64,000 bases of DNA, taken from Leucobacter sp. UT-8R-CII-1-4. GTDB lineage: Bacteria > Actinomycetota > Actinomycetes > Actinomycetales > Microbacteriaceae. Positions 8,751 to 17,371 of the stretch are shown here, one piece after another. A program made the translations under genes and the position numbers. How positions within the stretch are numbered: the first letter of the stretch is position 1; each line of letters opens with the position of its first letter. The notes under the pieces were generated by a model. It was not told the DNA's origin and searched no databases. It saw nothing but the letters and a program-made list of their open reading frames with translations. The DNA is taken from positions 310,001 through 374,000 of the forward strand of contig NZ_JASCRS010000003.1 in NCBI RefSeq assembly GCF_030010235.1, read 5' to 3'.

Positions 8751-9071
8751 TTACACGTCGTCATCGGCGGGTAGCCCGCCTTCGTCTTCCCAGGTCTCGA
8801 TTTTTTCGACCTTGTCGGCCGAAAACTTTAGCCGCACTCCGTGGCCGCGCTTCTGCTCGCCGTCGGCAATAAACACCGCCCCGAGCTGTTCGAGAGCGGC
8901 CCGTAGGGCGGCCTGCTGATCCTCGTTCAGCGTGCCGATGCTCTTCTCAAAATCGCGAAGCTGCGCCTTGCTCAGGCCTGCCACACCAGCCGTGTGCGAG
9001 GCCGAGGTGCCAACGAGAGCCCGAGCTGCGCGAGCAAGATGTCCGGTCAGTTCTACAGTGTGCGTCTCCAT
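8751..9071 (-). CDS. Small protein with a degenerate XRE-like helix-turn-helix
   Basis: A 106-residue protein. The stretch ARAARALVGTSASHTAG...LSKAQLRDFE resembles the ARALLGWSQ..LA..AGVS...I..FE helix-turn-helix of short XRE-like proteins, and GAVFIADGEQKRGHGVRLKF matches the beta-hairpin that follows it in those proteins. The turn and recognition helix are poorly conserved, so DNA binding is not certain. It ends in an acidic tail. It sits 72 bases downstream of the pucR-like gene on the same strand and might be co-transcribed with it. Confidence 0.6.
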   Translation of the reverse strand: METHTVELTGHLARAARALVGTSASHTAGVAGLSKAQLRDFEKSIGTLNEDQQAALRAALEQLGAVFIADGEQKRGHGVRLKFSADKVEKIETWEDEGGLPADDDV

Positions 9072-9143
9072 GCTGCCACTCTTTCAGATGCCTGACCGAA
9101 ACGAAAGGGATACCGCGCGGGCGCACAGATTCTTACAGCTTGT

Positions 9144-10313
9144 TCACGCCCAACCAACGACCAGTCGGGCCGCATCTGCCGGAATCGAAGGGTCAAGGCC
9201 AGTGAGCTCGGCAAAACGATGTAGGCGGTTGGCCACAGTATTGCGATGACAAAACAGCTCTTGCGCTGAAAGCACCACACTCCCGGTCGAGAGGTAACTG
9301 CGCACCGCTTCTTCTAGGCGGGAGCGCTCGCTCGGACCGCACTGTTCAAGTGCAGAGTTCACGTCATCGAGAATCGGATTACCCGCAGTAAGCAGGTGCT
9401 CAGCTGCGAGTCTCGCCCAGCCCCGTTGCCAGGTCATCGCTCCGTCTTCGCCCGGGCGCAATTGCCTGGCCAGGTCGCGTGCGGTGACCGAGGCACGTCG
9501 CAGCTCACCGAGTGTCTCGGCTTCGCTCACGCCAATCCTGAGTGCGGCAAGCTCAGCCAGCGGTGCCTCGGCTCGTGAGCCGGCTAGCGTGCCTCCGCGC
9601 CGAAACATTATCAAGCTATCGCCGAGGTGATGAGTGAAGAGCTGCACGCCATTTCGCTCGAGTGCGGCGACAGCCACACGAAGCGTCCCGATGTCTTCAC
9701 CAATCGCGGCAACTACGATCAGTGGCTCATCGGCAATGAGGCCGAGTTCCCGAGCGATACGTGAGATGCCCTCTTCGCTGGGGACAAGATCTTGAAAGAG
9801 TGAAGCGATGAGACCGCGCCTTACCGAAGCTTCGTCTTCGCGCATTCGCTGTAGCTCACTTGCGTATGCTGCCTGAGCTTGACTGGCAAAAGCATCAACC
9901 GCGTTCAGGACAATGCCAGTGTGGCGAACAATCAGTTCGGCGTCAGCGGGCGTCGCGATAGCGGTGAGAGACTCCCAAAGCACTGCGAAATCAAGGCGAA
10001 TCGCTGTGATCAGTGCGGCAATTGGTACTTCTGCACGAGCGCGAGAGACCCCGATCTCGTGGGCTATGGGAATTGCGCCGGGCAGTTCAGTGCCGCTGAG
10101 GCCGTCGATAAGAGCCTGAAAGGTGAGCCTGCCGGTGCGACGAATTTCGGCGAGAGGCACCGGTGACGGATCGTAACCTTGAATTGATGTCACCCGTTTG
10201 AGAAATGTCTCAGTGAGTGTCATTGGGTCAAGCTGAGCGAGCAGCCGGTGCCAGCGCGCGCTGTCGCCTGATTGCGGCTGCGCACGCAGGGTGGGGCGCT
10301 GCGAAGTGCTCAT
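9144..10313 (-). CDS. PucR/CdaR family transcriptional regulator
   Basis: A 389-residue regulator. The long N-terminal helical region (about 1-170, RsbR-like) is followed by a middle domain (about 180-300) and a C-terminal HTH (about 335-389) with LSAQELFCHRNTVANRLHRFAELTG, typical of the PucR C-terminal helix-turn-helix. Members control catabolic operons for purines, sugar acids or amines and often act as activators. It is divergent from the symporter-amidase-amidohydrolase operon at 10526 and is its likely regulator. The TGTGC-N4-GCACA repeat just upstream of the gene could be its site. Confidence 0.9.
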   Translation of the reverse strand: MSTSQRPTLRAQPQSGDSARWHRLLAQLDPMTLTETFLKRVTSIQGYDPSPVPLAEIRRTGRLTFQALIDGLSGTELPGAIPIAHEIGVSRARAEVPIAALITAIRLDFAVLWESLTAIATPADAELIVRHTGIVLNAVDAFASQAQAAYASELQRMREDEASVRRGLIASLFQDLVPSEEGISRIARELGLIADEPLIVVAAIGEDIGTLRVAVAALERNGVQLFTHHLGDSLIMFRRGGTLAGSRAEAPLAELAALRIGVSEAETLGELRRASVTARDLARQLRPGEDGAMTWQRGWARLAAEHLLTAGNPILDDVNSALEQCGPSERSRLEEAVRSYLSTGSVVLSAQELFCHRNTVANRLHRFAELTGLDPSIPADAARLVVGWA

Positions 10314-10326
10314 TTTGACGAGTATA

Positions 10327-10340
10327 TGTGCTTATGCACA
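10327..10340. promoter_or_regulatory. Inverted repeat, candidate PucR operator
   Basis: TGTGCTTATGCACA has perfect 5-base arms around four bases. It lies 14 bases upstream of the pucR-like start in the 212-base region between the divergent genes. Binding is inferred from position only. Confidence 0.35.
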
Positions 10341-10525
10341 ATTTTGAGCGAGAAAATGACGGCATTGGCCAGCAAAACATTGCCTAAGCCTTGAGATGCT
10401 GGTGAGTGCAATGTGGCGAGCGCTGCGAGGGGAAAATTGCAGACGTAGTAAAAATCCCTTCGCGGGGTCGTTGATGACCAGAGCTGCGACGTGCAATGAC
10501 TTGACCGAGGAGGGTCTGAATACCT

Positions 10526-12043
10526 ATGGATATGTGGATTGGATTTGCGGGCATCGCCCTCTTCCTGCTGCTCACAATCGCCGTCATGGAGCGGGGCCGC
10601 AAACGTTCTAACGACTTCGATGACTACGCCACCGCAGGCCGATCCTTCGGGCCGTTCTACGCCACGATGGCGTACGTAAACACCTTTCTGCCGGGCACAG
10701 TGTTTATCTCCTTTGCGGGTCTCGCAGCGCTGAGTGGCCTCGTCGGCTACTACCTCATGGCCTATGCCATGCTTGGTGTGCTGCTCATGCTTGCGCTGTC
10801 AAAGCCGGTTTTCCGCTGGGGCAAGCGGTTTAATCTCGGTACACAGTCAGACCTGCTTGCGCTGCGTTACCGCTCACGCGGAGTACGTATTGTCGCCTCG
10901 ATTATCGGTATCGTTTCTACGATTCCGTGGATCGTGCTTGGCCTGCAGTCCCTCGCGCTGGTATTCGAGTTCATCTCTGGCGGAGTGGTCGGCCCGCTGC
11001 TTGCAATCGTGATTAGTATCGCCGTGATTGTGCTGCGTCAGATCTGGACCGTGCGCCACGGTATGCGAGGCATCATCGTCAGTGACATGGTGCAGGGCAT
11101 CTTCGCCTACTTCATTGGCACCGTGATTGCGATCGGTCTGATTGTCGCGTTGCTCACTAACGGCCACGGATTTGGTGATGTGCCCGAGGGCTTCACCTCG
11201 CTTCGTGGTCCGGGCGATGCCTTCGGGCCGCTTTACGCAGTCTCGATCACCCTCACAGGAGCGCTTGGAACCTGGTGCTGGCCAGACATCTTCGTTCGCC
11301 TCTTCACCGTGAAGAGCACCCAGACGATCCGCCGCACCGCGGGATATGCAGCGCCACTCATGCTGATCTTCACCTTCTCGGTGCTCACCATGGCCTACCT
11401 CGCATCTTCAGATGAGCGCGTGGCAGCAGCGCCCGATCATGTCTGGTTCATTCTGGCCGGTGACGGCGGCATCCTGCTGCTCACCCTTGCCTGCATCTCG
11501 GTGATTGGCGCGACCCTGGGCAACGTCGGGGCAAACATTCAGGCCGTGGGCGCACAGGCAGCAAATGACATTGTTGGGTTGATTGGCCGTAAAGACAAGG
11601 TCGATGTTCGAGTGGCAAAGTGGGCAGTCGCGATTACCACCGCAATCTCGGCTGTGATCGCATTCGGCACACTTGGCTCGGTGTCTGGCCTGGTTGGTCT
11701 CGCCATGCTTTCTTATCAGGGCATTGTGCAGCTTGCTCCAACTCTTTTGATTGGCATCTTCTGGAAGCGCGCAACCGCAGCTGGAGCCATCTCGGGCATG
11801 ATTGTTGGTTTTGCCCTCGCTGCGGTGCTGCAGGTGCTCTACCCTGCCGAGATTCCGTGGCTCGGTGGTCTCACTTCGGGCATCGTGGCAATGGCGGTCA
11901 ACGCGCTGGTACTGGTAGTTGTCTCGTTGCTTCGCCCGCAGAACGGCAAGGAGCGCAGCCGAGTTGATGAGCTGTGGGCAATTACCGCGGCCGATGAGGA
12001 TCCAAAAACCGAGCACATTGTGCTCACCGAGGAGACCGCATAA
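10526..12043 (+). CDS. Sodium:solute symporter (SSS) family transporter
   Basis: A 505-residue inner-membrane protein with about 13 membrane segments, matching SSS family length. The N-terminal helix, the DYATAGRSFGPFYATMAY stretch and the GLVGYYLMAY helix resemble the DxxxAGRxLG start of SSS proteins. The family couples sodium uptake to sugars, amino acids, ureides or vitamins. It is the first gene of an operon with an amidase and an amidohydrolase, so the substrate is probably an amide, ureide or cyclic amide. GAGGAGGG sits upstream of ATG 10526; a second in-frame ATG six bases on is possible. Confidence 0.9.
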   Translation: MDMWIGFAGIALFLLLTIAVMERGRKRSNDFDDYATAGRSFGPFYATMAYVNTFLPGTVFISFAGLAALSGLVGYYLMAYAMLGVLLMLALSKPVFRWGKRFNLGTQSDLLALRYRSRGVRIVASIIGIVSTIPWIVLGLQSLALVFEFISGGVVGPLLAIVISIAVIVLRQIWTVRHGMRGIIVSDMVQGIFAYFIGTVIAIGLIVALLTNGHGFGDVPEGFTSLRGPGDAFGPLYAVSITLTGALGTWCWPDIFVRLFTVKSTQTIRRTAGYAAPLMLIFTFSVLTMAYLASSDERVAAAPDHVWFILAGDGGILLLTLACISVIGATLGNVGANIQAVGAQAANDIVGLIGRKDKVDVRVAKWAVAITTAISAVIAFGTLGSVSGLVGLAMLSYQGIVQLAPTLLIGIFWKRATAAGAISGMIVGFALAAVLQVLYPAEIPWLGGLTSGIVAMAVNALVLVVVSLLRPQNGKERSRVDELWAITAADEDPKTEHIVLTEETA

Positions 12044-12045
12044 CC

Positions 12046-13305
12046 ATGTCTAAACGCTGGGTTCCCACCGGGGGAGAGCAGGCCTTCATCACTGAAGACG
12101 CGAAGCTGCCAACTGGCGACGGTGCACTCTCGCACTGGACTCTCGCGATCAAAGACAATATTGATGTTGAGGGCATGCTCACCACCGGTGGGACCCGGTA
12201 TTTGGCAGATAATCGGGCGCACGAAGATGCCGAGGCCGTAGCGCGGCTGCGCGCGGCCGGCGCAACCATCGTTGGAAAAAGCAAGATGCACGAGCTCGGT
12301 CACGGCATTACGGGAGTGAACCCTAGCTATGGCAACACCGCGCATCCCGCTGATCCTCGGCGAACCGTAGGTGGTTCAAGCGGGGGCAGCGCACTCGCCG
12401 TTTTGCAGGAGCGTGTGCGCGCCGCACTCGGAACCGACACCGGCGGATCTGCGCGTATCCCAGCCGCGTTTACCGGTCTGGTCGGTTTTCGGCCCAGCGC
12501 CGGTCGTTACGCTGACGGCGGGGTGCTGCACATTTCGCCCACGAGAGACACCATCGGTGTGATCGCCACGAAGGTTTCAGATGTTCGTGTGCTCGATGCG
12601 GTGCTGAGCGCCGATGCGAATAACGCTGAGCCCGCCATGGGTCTTGCCGATCCACCGCGAATAGGTGTGTTGGCAGAAGCCCGAGACGGGCTCTCCGACG
12701 CGCTCCGTGAAGTATTCGATACGGGCCTTGAGCTGCTTGCGCAGGCAGGATGGCAGATAGTTCAGCTCGAAAATTCTCGTTCGTTGGATCGCTATTTCGA
12801 ACTCGGCATCACCGTATTACGCGCGGAAACCATCGACGCCATCGCAGATTATCTGGCCGCTCACAATCGAGCCGGCACCGTTCACGAGTTGATCGCCTGC
12901 TCGGAGTCACCAGACGTCCGGGCAATTCTTGAGTTTGCTGTGCAAGAGCCGGTGAGCGAGGAGAATTACCGAGCAGCGCTTGAAGAGCTTGCCGTGCTCA
13001 GCAGCAGTTACCGCGAAGAGCTGCTAGCGCAGGGTGTGCAGGTGGTTGTTTACCCAACAACTTCGGTCGAACCGCCGCTGCTGACCGGCCCGGCAGACAA
13101 CAATGTTGCCGAAGAACTTCGCAACACTGTGCTGCTATCAACCCCGGCGACTCTCGGAGGTACGCCCGCGATCTCATTGCCAAACGGCATCTCAGTGGCA
13201 ACCGGCCTGCCAGCTGGCCTCACTTTTGAACATCTTGGCGGTGCTGACACCGCCCTCCTGCAACTTGCTGAAGCCGCAGAACTTCCGCTGAAAGGTATCT
13301 TGTGA
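12046..13305 (+). CDS. Amidase signature family enzyme
   Basis: A 419-residue amidase with the Ser-cisSer-Lys triad: Lys in WTLAIKDNIDVEG (about residue 35), the Gly/Ser-rich GGSSGGSALA (about 109-118) and the nucleophile in GTDTGGSARIP. The family hydrolyses linear amides to acid plus ammonia, and includes allophanate hydrolase and GatA. It is shorter than GatA and no gatB or gatC is nearby, so a catabolic role is likely. The ATG lies two bases after the transporter stop and the stop overlaps the next GTG by four bases. Confidence 0.9.
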   Translation: MSKRWVPTGGEQAFITEDAKLPTGDGALSHWTLAIKDNIDVEGMLTTGGTRYLADNRAHEDAEAVARLRAAGATIVGKSKMHELGHGITGVNPSYGNTAHPADPRRTVGGSSGGSALAVLQERVRAALGTDTGGSARIPAAFTGLVGFRPSAGRYADGGVLHISPTRDTIGVIATKVSDVRVLDAVLSADANNAEPAMGLADPPRIGVLAEARDGLSDALREVFDTGLELLAQAGWQIVQLENSRSLDRYFELGITVLRAETIDAIADYLAAHNRAGTVHELIACSESPDVRAILEFAVQEPVSEENYRAALEELAVLSSSYREELLAQGVQVVVYPTTSVEPPLLTGPADNNVAEELRNTVLLSTPATLGGTPAISLPNGISVATGLPAGLTFEHLGGADTALLQLAEAAELPLKGIL

Positions 13306-14957
13306 AGCTCGATCTGATTGTTCGTGCCGCTGAGATTATTACGCTCGACCCAGCCCGGCCAACGGCACAGGCCGTAGGTGTACTGCATCACCGCATTGTT
13401 GGTTTTGATGAAGAACTCGATGGCATCGGTGCAGAACGTGAGCTAGATTTTGGTGCCGCAACTGCGACACCCGGTTTGATCGATGCACACTGCCACACCG
13501 CATGGTGGGGACTCAGCCTTGCGTCGGTTGATCTTTCTGCGGCGCGTGGCCTCGACGAGCTCTACCGGCTGATTCGCGCCGAGGTAGAGCGGCTTGAACG
13601 TTCGGGCGACAAGCAAGCCTGGGTGCACGCCACTGGCTTCAACCAATCGCATCACGGAGGCCAGCTGCCAGATATCGCGGTGCTCGACGAGATCACCGGC
13701 ACTCGGCCGCTGTACATTCGGCACACTTCTGGCCATGCGTCGATCACTAATTCGGCGACTCTCGCCTTGGTTGGTGCGCTCGAGAGTGATTTCACCGACC
13801 CAGTGGGCGGCATAGTGGTTCGAGATGAGCAGGGCGCACCCACAGGCCTCATCGAAGAATCAGCACAGGGACTCGTTCAGGCTCTGCTTTTGCCCTACGC
13901 GCTTGAGCCGCTGGTGAACGCGATTGATGCTGCGACCAGCCGATATGCGGCCCAGGGCATTACCAGTTTCACCGAGGCAGGAGTGGGCGGCGGCTGGATC
14001 GGGCACAGTCCTATTGAAGCCTCGGTCTATCAGGCTGCCGCAGAGCGAGGAAAGCTACATGCTCGCGCGCAACTGATGCCGACTATGGATGCGCTTCGGC
14101 CAATTAGCGGGCACCGCGCCGATATGGCAGATGAGGGGCGAGGTATCGGGCTCGACCTTGGTATTCGAGCGGGTTTTGGGGATGATCTGGTGCGCTTCGG
14201 GCACGTGAAGGTGTTTCTTGACGGCTCACTTCTCGGTGCTACTGCGGCGGTGACCGAAGATTTTTGTGGGCATGAGCACAATGTTGGCTATCTGCTCGAT
14301 GATCCAGCGAGTTATCGTGAGCGCGCGCTCGGTGCTTACAGTGCGGGCTGGCCGCTCGCACTGCACGCGATCGGCGACGCCGCTATTGATCTCGCGCTTG
14401 ATCTGATTGCCGAGGCCCAAGAACACTACGGAAAGCTTGCCGCGCCGTGCCGTATTGAGCACTTCGGTATTGCTCGACCAGATCAGGTGGTGCGTGCCGG
14501 CGAGCTTGGCATTGCCGTCACGCCGCAGGCTGGGTTTATTGGCCCGGTTGGTGATCAGATGCTTGAGCGGGTTGGTGAGCATCGGGCCGATTGGCTGTAT
14601 CGGGGGCGTTCGGTGATTGATGCCGGGATTCTGCTCGCGGGTTCTTCAGATTTGCCGGTAGCCGACAACAATCTGCGCCGAGGTATGCAATCTGCGGTGG
14701 ATCGCCTGACTGATAGCGGTCAAGCGCTCGGCGCAGGCGAAGCTATTTCGAGTGAAGAAGCTTTGCGGACGCACACAGAATGGGCAGCAAAAGCGACCGG
14801 GCTTTTCGCAGATCGGGGGAGCCTCGAACGTGGAAAGCTCGCCGACTTCACGGTGTTCTCGGCGTCACCAATCACCGCTCCAAATATTGCGGAGCTCGAC
14901 ATCGTGGCGACGCTCGTTGGCGGCGAGCTCAGCTACGACGGGCGCGAATCGCAGTAG
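13302..14957 (+). CDS. Amidohydrolase family protein, YtcJ-like
   Basis: A 551-residue metal-dependent hydrolase of the YtcJ-like group in the amidohydrolase superfamily. It has a composite beta-domain at the N-terminus, the metal motif DAHCHTAWWGL (about residues 60-70), KVFLDGSLLGATAA with the bridging Lys region (about 303-317), ALHAIGDAAID (about 350-360) and SSDLPVADNN near the C-terminus. YtcJ-like enzymes are poorly characterised; they act on amide, ester or cyclic amide bonds. GTG start coupled to the amidase stop. With the amidase it could open and then deamidate a cyclic amide, but the substrate is unknown. Confidence 0.88.
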   Translation: MKLDLIVRAAEIITLDPARPTAQAVGVLHHRIVGFDEELDGIGAERELDFGAATATPGLIDAHCHTAWWGLSLASVDLSAARGLDELYRLIRAEVERLERSGDKQAWVHATGFNQSHHGGQLPDIAVLDEITGTRPLYIRHTSGHASITNSATLALVGALESDFTDPVGGIVVRDEQGAPTGLIEESAQGLVQALLLPYALEPLVNAIDAATSRYAAQGITSFTEAGVGGGWIGHSPIEASVYQAAAERGKLHARAQLMPTMDALRPISGHRADMADEGRGIGLDLGIRAGFGDDLVRFGHVKVFLDGSLLGATAAVTEDFCGHEHNVGYLLDDPASYRERALGAYSAGWPLALHAIGDAAIDLALDLIAEAQEHYGKLAAPCRIEHFGIARPDQVVRAGELGIAVTPQAGFIGPVGDQMLERVGEHRADWLYRGRSVIDAGILLAGSSDLPVADNNLRRGMQSAVDRLTDSGQALGAGEAISSEEALRTHTEWAAKATGLFADRGSLERGKLADFTVFSASPITAPNIAELDIVATLVGGELSYDGRESQ

Positions 14958-14994
14958 CGATTTATTCGCTGTCGGCCGCGTCTGTTCATACGAT

Positions 14995-15363
14995 TTACAG
15001 GGCCACTAGCAAAGCAAAAATCGCAAGCGTCGCGGCTATGGGTGTCATCACGGCCCGCTCTTTACGTGAACGAGAAATAAGATTCAGCAGCGTTCCGAGT
15101 GCCATATAGGCAAACACTACCCACGCCGCGGGCACCGCGAATGACATTGGAAAAAGTTCAATCACGCCAGCTTTTGAGAGCAGGATGAGGGCTAGCAAGG
15201 CATAGACCAGAATGCTCACGAGCGAGCCGAGACGCAGCTTTTTCGGTAGCGATCCATCGTGCTGTCCGCCCCAGGCGTACGCACCGAGGGGTGCGCCGAG
15301 CGCGAGGGCGAGTTGAAAGGCAGCAAGAAGCGCGATACCTACGCTGAAAAGAATTGCGGGCAC
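14995..15363 (-). CDS. Small integral membrane protein
   Basis: A 122-residue protein with four predicted membrane helices and a short polar loop, APLGAYAWGGQHDGSLP. GTG start at 15363. No function is recognised. It is followed on the same strand, upstream, by the DUF3817-like gene, so the two may be co-transcribed. Codon use looks like the neighbours. Confidence 0.65.
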   Translation of the reverse strand: MPAILFSVGIALLAAFQLALALGAPLGAYAWGGQHDGSLPKKLRLGSLVSILVYALLALILLSKAGVIELFPMSFAVPAAWVVFAYMALGTLLNLISRSRKERAVMTPIAATLAIFALLVAL

Positions 15364-15412
15364 GTGACCATCGTAGTTGCGTGGCGCTGGATCACCAGGT
15401 CAACGGCCAGAT

Positions 15413-15868
15413 TTACCCCTTGGGTACGGGTGGCCCGAGCCAAAGCAGCACAACGAACACGACAGCGACGGCGATGAAGAGCAGGCCGATAGCGAGCAAT
15501 GGGCGGCGTAGCACCCAAGCTTGAACGTGCTCGATGAAGCCGCGAGGAGTGTCTCCGCCGGGGCGCAGACGCCACTCGCCAGCGAGTTTACCCTTGCGGT
15601 CGAGCACGATTTCAAAGGGCACAGTTGCGAACGGGATCACCGAGAGAGCGAGGCCGAGAATGCCGGTGCCCGCACCCCAACGCTGGTTCACCCACATAAA
15701 TACGGTGACAACGCAGTACGACAGAAACACGAAACCGTGAATTCCGCCGGCGATTGACACGGCGCCGTCGGTGACACCGGTAGCGCGAAGCACCAGGGCG
15801 AGGATCAGCCCGGCCCAGGTGAAAGCCTCTGCCGTTGCAAAAGTGCGAAACAAAAGTCGGGGTGACAT
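15413..15868 (-). CDS. DUF3817-like integral membrane protein
   Basis: A 151-residue membrane protein with four helices: FRTFATAEAFTWAGLILALVL, GIHGFVFLSYCV, GLALSVIPFATVPFEIVL and a C-terminal helix. The first three match the actinobacterial DUF3817 layout (F/Y..A..E..TW..L, G..HG..F..Y, ...P....FE). The function of this family is not established. ATG at 15868 is preferred over an upstream in-frame start because GAGAGGA precedes it. Confidence 0.75.
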   Translation of the reverse strand: MSPRLLFRTFATAEAFTWAGLILALVLRATGVTDGAVSIAGGIHGFVFLSYCVVTVFMWVNQRWGAGTGILGLALSVIPFATVPFEIVLDRKGKLAGEWRLRPGGDTPRGFIEHVQAWVLRRPLLAIGLLFIAVAVVFVVLLWLGPPVPKG

Positions 15869-15990
15869 GGGGATCCTCTCGGAAGTCTCCCTCAACGCTA
15901 CCGACACTCGTCTGTGAACTTGCTCGCTAATTTTGCGTGCCGCTCTGCTACCGAGTGATCACACTGCGCGCACCGAGGTACTCTGAGGTC

Positions 15991-17367
15991 ATGCCGAGCA
16001 ATGCCGCCATCGAACACCGCAGTGATTCAGCGACCGACGATCTTCTCAGCGACACCGTTGAGCTGCTGCAAGAACTGGTTCGGGCGGCCTGCGTGAACGA
16101 CGGGACCGAGGCCTCCGGGCACGAAGTGCGTGGCGTGCGAGTGCTATTGCGATTTTTCGATGAAGAGATCGAGAGTGGTCGCCTCGACGCACAGGTGCTT
16201 GAGTCGGCGCCCGGCCGGGCCTCCCTCATCGTGCGGCTTCGCGGTAGCGACTCTGATGATCCGAGCGTTCCAGCGCTCGGCCTGCTTGGCCATCTAGATG
16301 TGGTTCCGGCTAGCCCCGAACGCTGGCAACGGGACCCCTTTGGTGGCGAACTCGTTGACGGTGAGATTTGGGGCCGCGGCACCGTCGACATGCTGTATCT
16401 CACCGCAGTATTCGCTGCTGTGCTGCGTGAGGCCGCACGCTCTGGGCAGTTACTCAGAGGCGATCTGGTGCTGCTTGCGGTGGCCGACGAAGAGGCTGGC
16501 GGCGAATACGGTTTGAAGTGGTTGCTGCGAGAGCATCCAGAGGTGGTGCGAGTTTCTGAGGCGCTCAGCGAAACCGGTGGCATGCGCCTTGGTGCGCACG
16601 TGGCGATCGACGTTGCCGAAAAAGGTTCGGCTGGTCGGCGGCTTGTTGTGCGGGGGATCCCAGGACACGCTTCAATCCCATTCGGTGCCGAGAGCGCTGC
16701 CGTTCGGGCCGGTGTGGTGTTGCAGCGACTAGCTCAGGTTGAGCCCGGCATTGAACTGGGGGAACTTTGGCGGCCCTTTGTCGCGGCCAGAATTGCTGAT
16801 GCAAGTCTCGCTGAACGATTGCTTGATCCGGTGCGAGTTGATGGGGCGCTCGCTGAACTTGGCGGGATCGCGGGCTATGCTCACGCAATTTCGAGGGTGA
16901 CGATTGCGCCGACTGTGCTGCGTGCTGGTAGCAGTCACAATGTGATTCCTGATGAGGCGCACATCGATCTTGATATTCGAACCTTGCCCGGAACAAGCGA
17001 TACTCAGGTAGATGCGCTGCTGCGAGAGATGCTTGCAGATCAGGCCGAACAGGTTGAGATTCAACATCTCAAAGGCTGGCCAGCTACTGCCTCGCCTGCT
17101 GAGCACCCGCTCTTTGCTGCCGTGTGCAGATCTATCACCGAGACCGACGGCTCACCGGTCGTGCCGGTGATGGCAGCCGGCGGCTCTGACGCCAGGCTGT
17201 TCAGAATGGCAGGCGTACCCGCTTTCGGATTTGGTTTGCTCTCTGCAGAGTGGAGTTACGAGCGCTATCGGGAACGAATTCACGCACATAATGAGCGTAT
17301 CGACGTCGCCTCGGTAGAGCTGACCCTTCGGGCTGCACGCTCGGTTGTGGCGCAGCGGCTGAGTTGA
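15991..17367 (+). CDS. M20/M25/M40 family metallopeptidase
   Basis: A 458-residue dizinc hydrolase of the ArgE/DapE/carboxypeptidase type. Motifs are LLGHLDVVPA (His and Asp near residues 87-89), GRGTVDML with the bridging Asp (about 128), ADEEAGG with the catalytic Glu pair (about 167) and the lid sequence GIPGHASIP. The domain order catalytic-lid-catalytic is complete. Likely a dipeptidase or aminoacylase in the cytoplasm. ATG 15991 is chosen because TGAGG precedes it; earlier in-frame starts lack a site. It ends four bases from the convergent D,D-carboxypeptidase gene. Confidence 0.88.
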   Translation: MPSNAAIEHRSDSATDDLLSDTVELLQELVRAACVNDGTEASGHEVRGVRVLLRFFDEEIESGRLDAQVLESAPGRASLIVRLRGSDSDDPSVPALGLLGHLDVVPASPERWQRDPFGGELVDGEIWGRGTVDMLYLTAVFAAVLREAARSGQLLRGDLVLLAVADEEAGGEYGLKWLLREHPEVVRVSEALSETGGMRLGAHVAIDVAEKGSAGRRLVVRGIPGHASIPFGAESAAVRAGVVLQRLAQVEPGIELGELWRPFVAARIADASLAERLLDPVRVDGALAELGGIAGYAHAISRVTIAPTVLRAGSSHNVIPDEAHIDLDIRTLPGTSDTQVDALLREMLADQAEQVEIQHLKGWPATASPAEHPLFAAVCRSITETDGSPVVPVMAAGGSDARLFRMAGVPAFGFGLLSAEWSYERYRERIHAHNERIDVASVELTLRAARSVVAQRLS

Positions 17368-17371
17368 GCCT

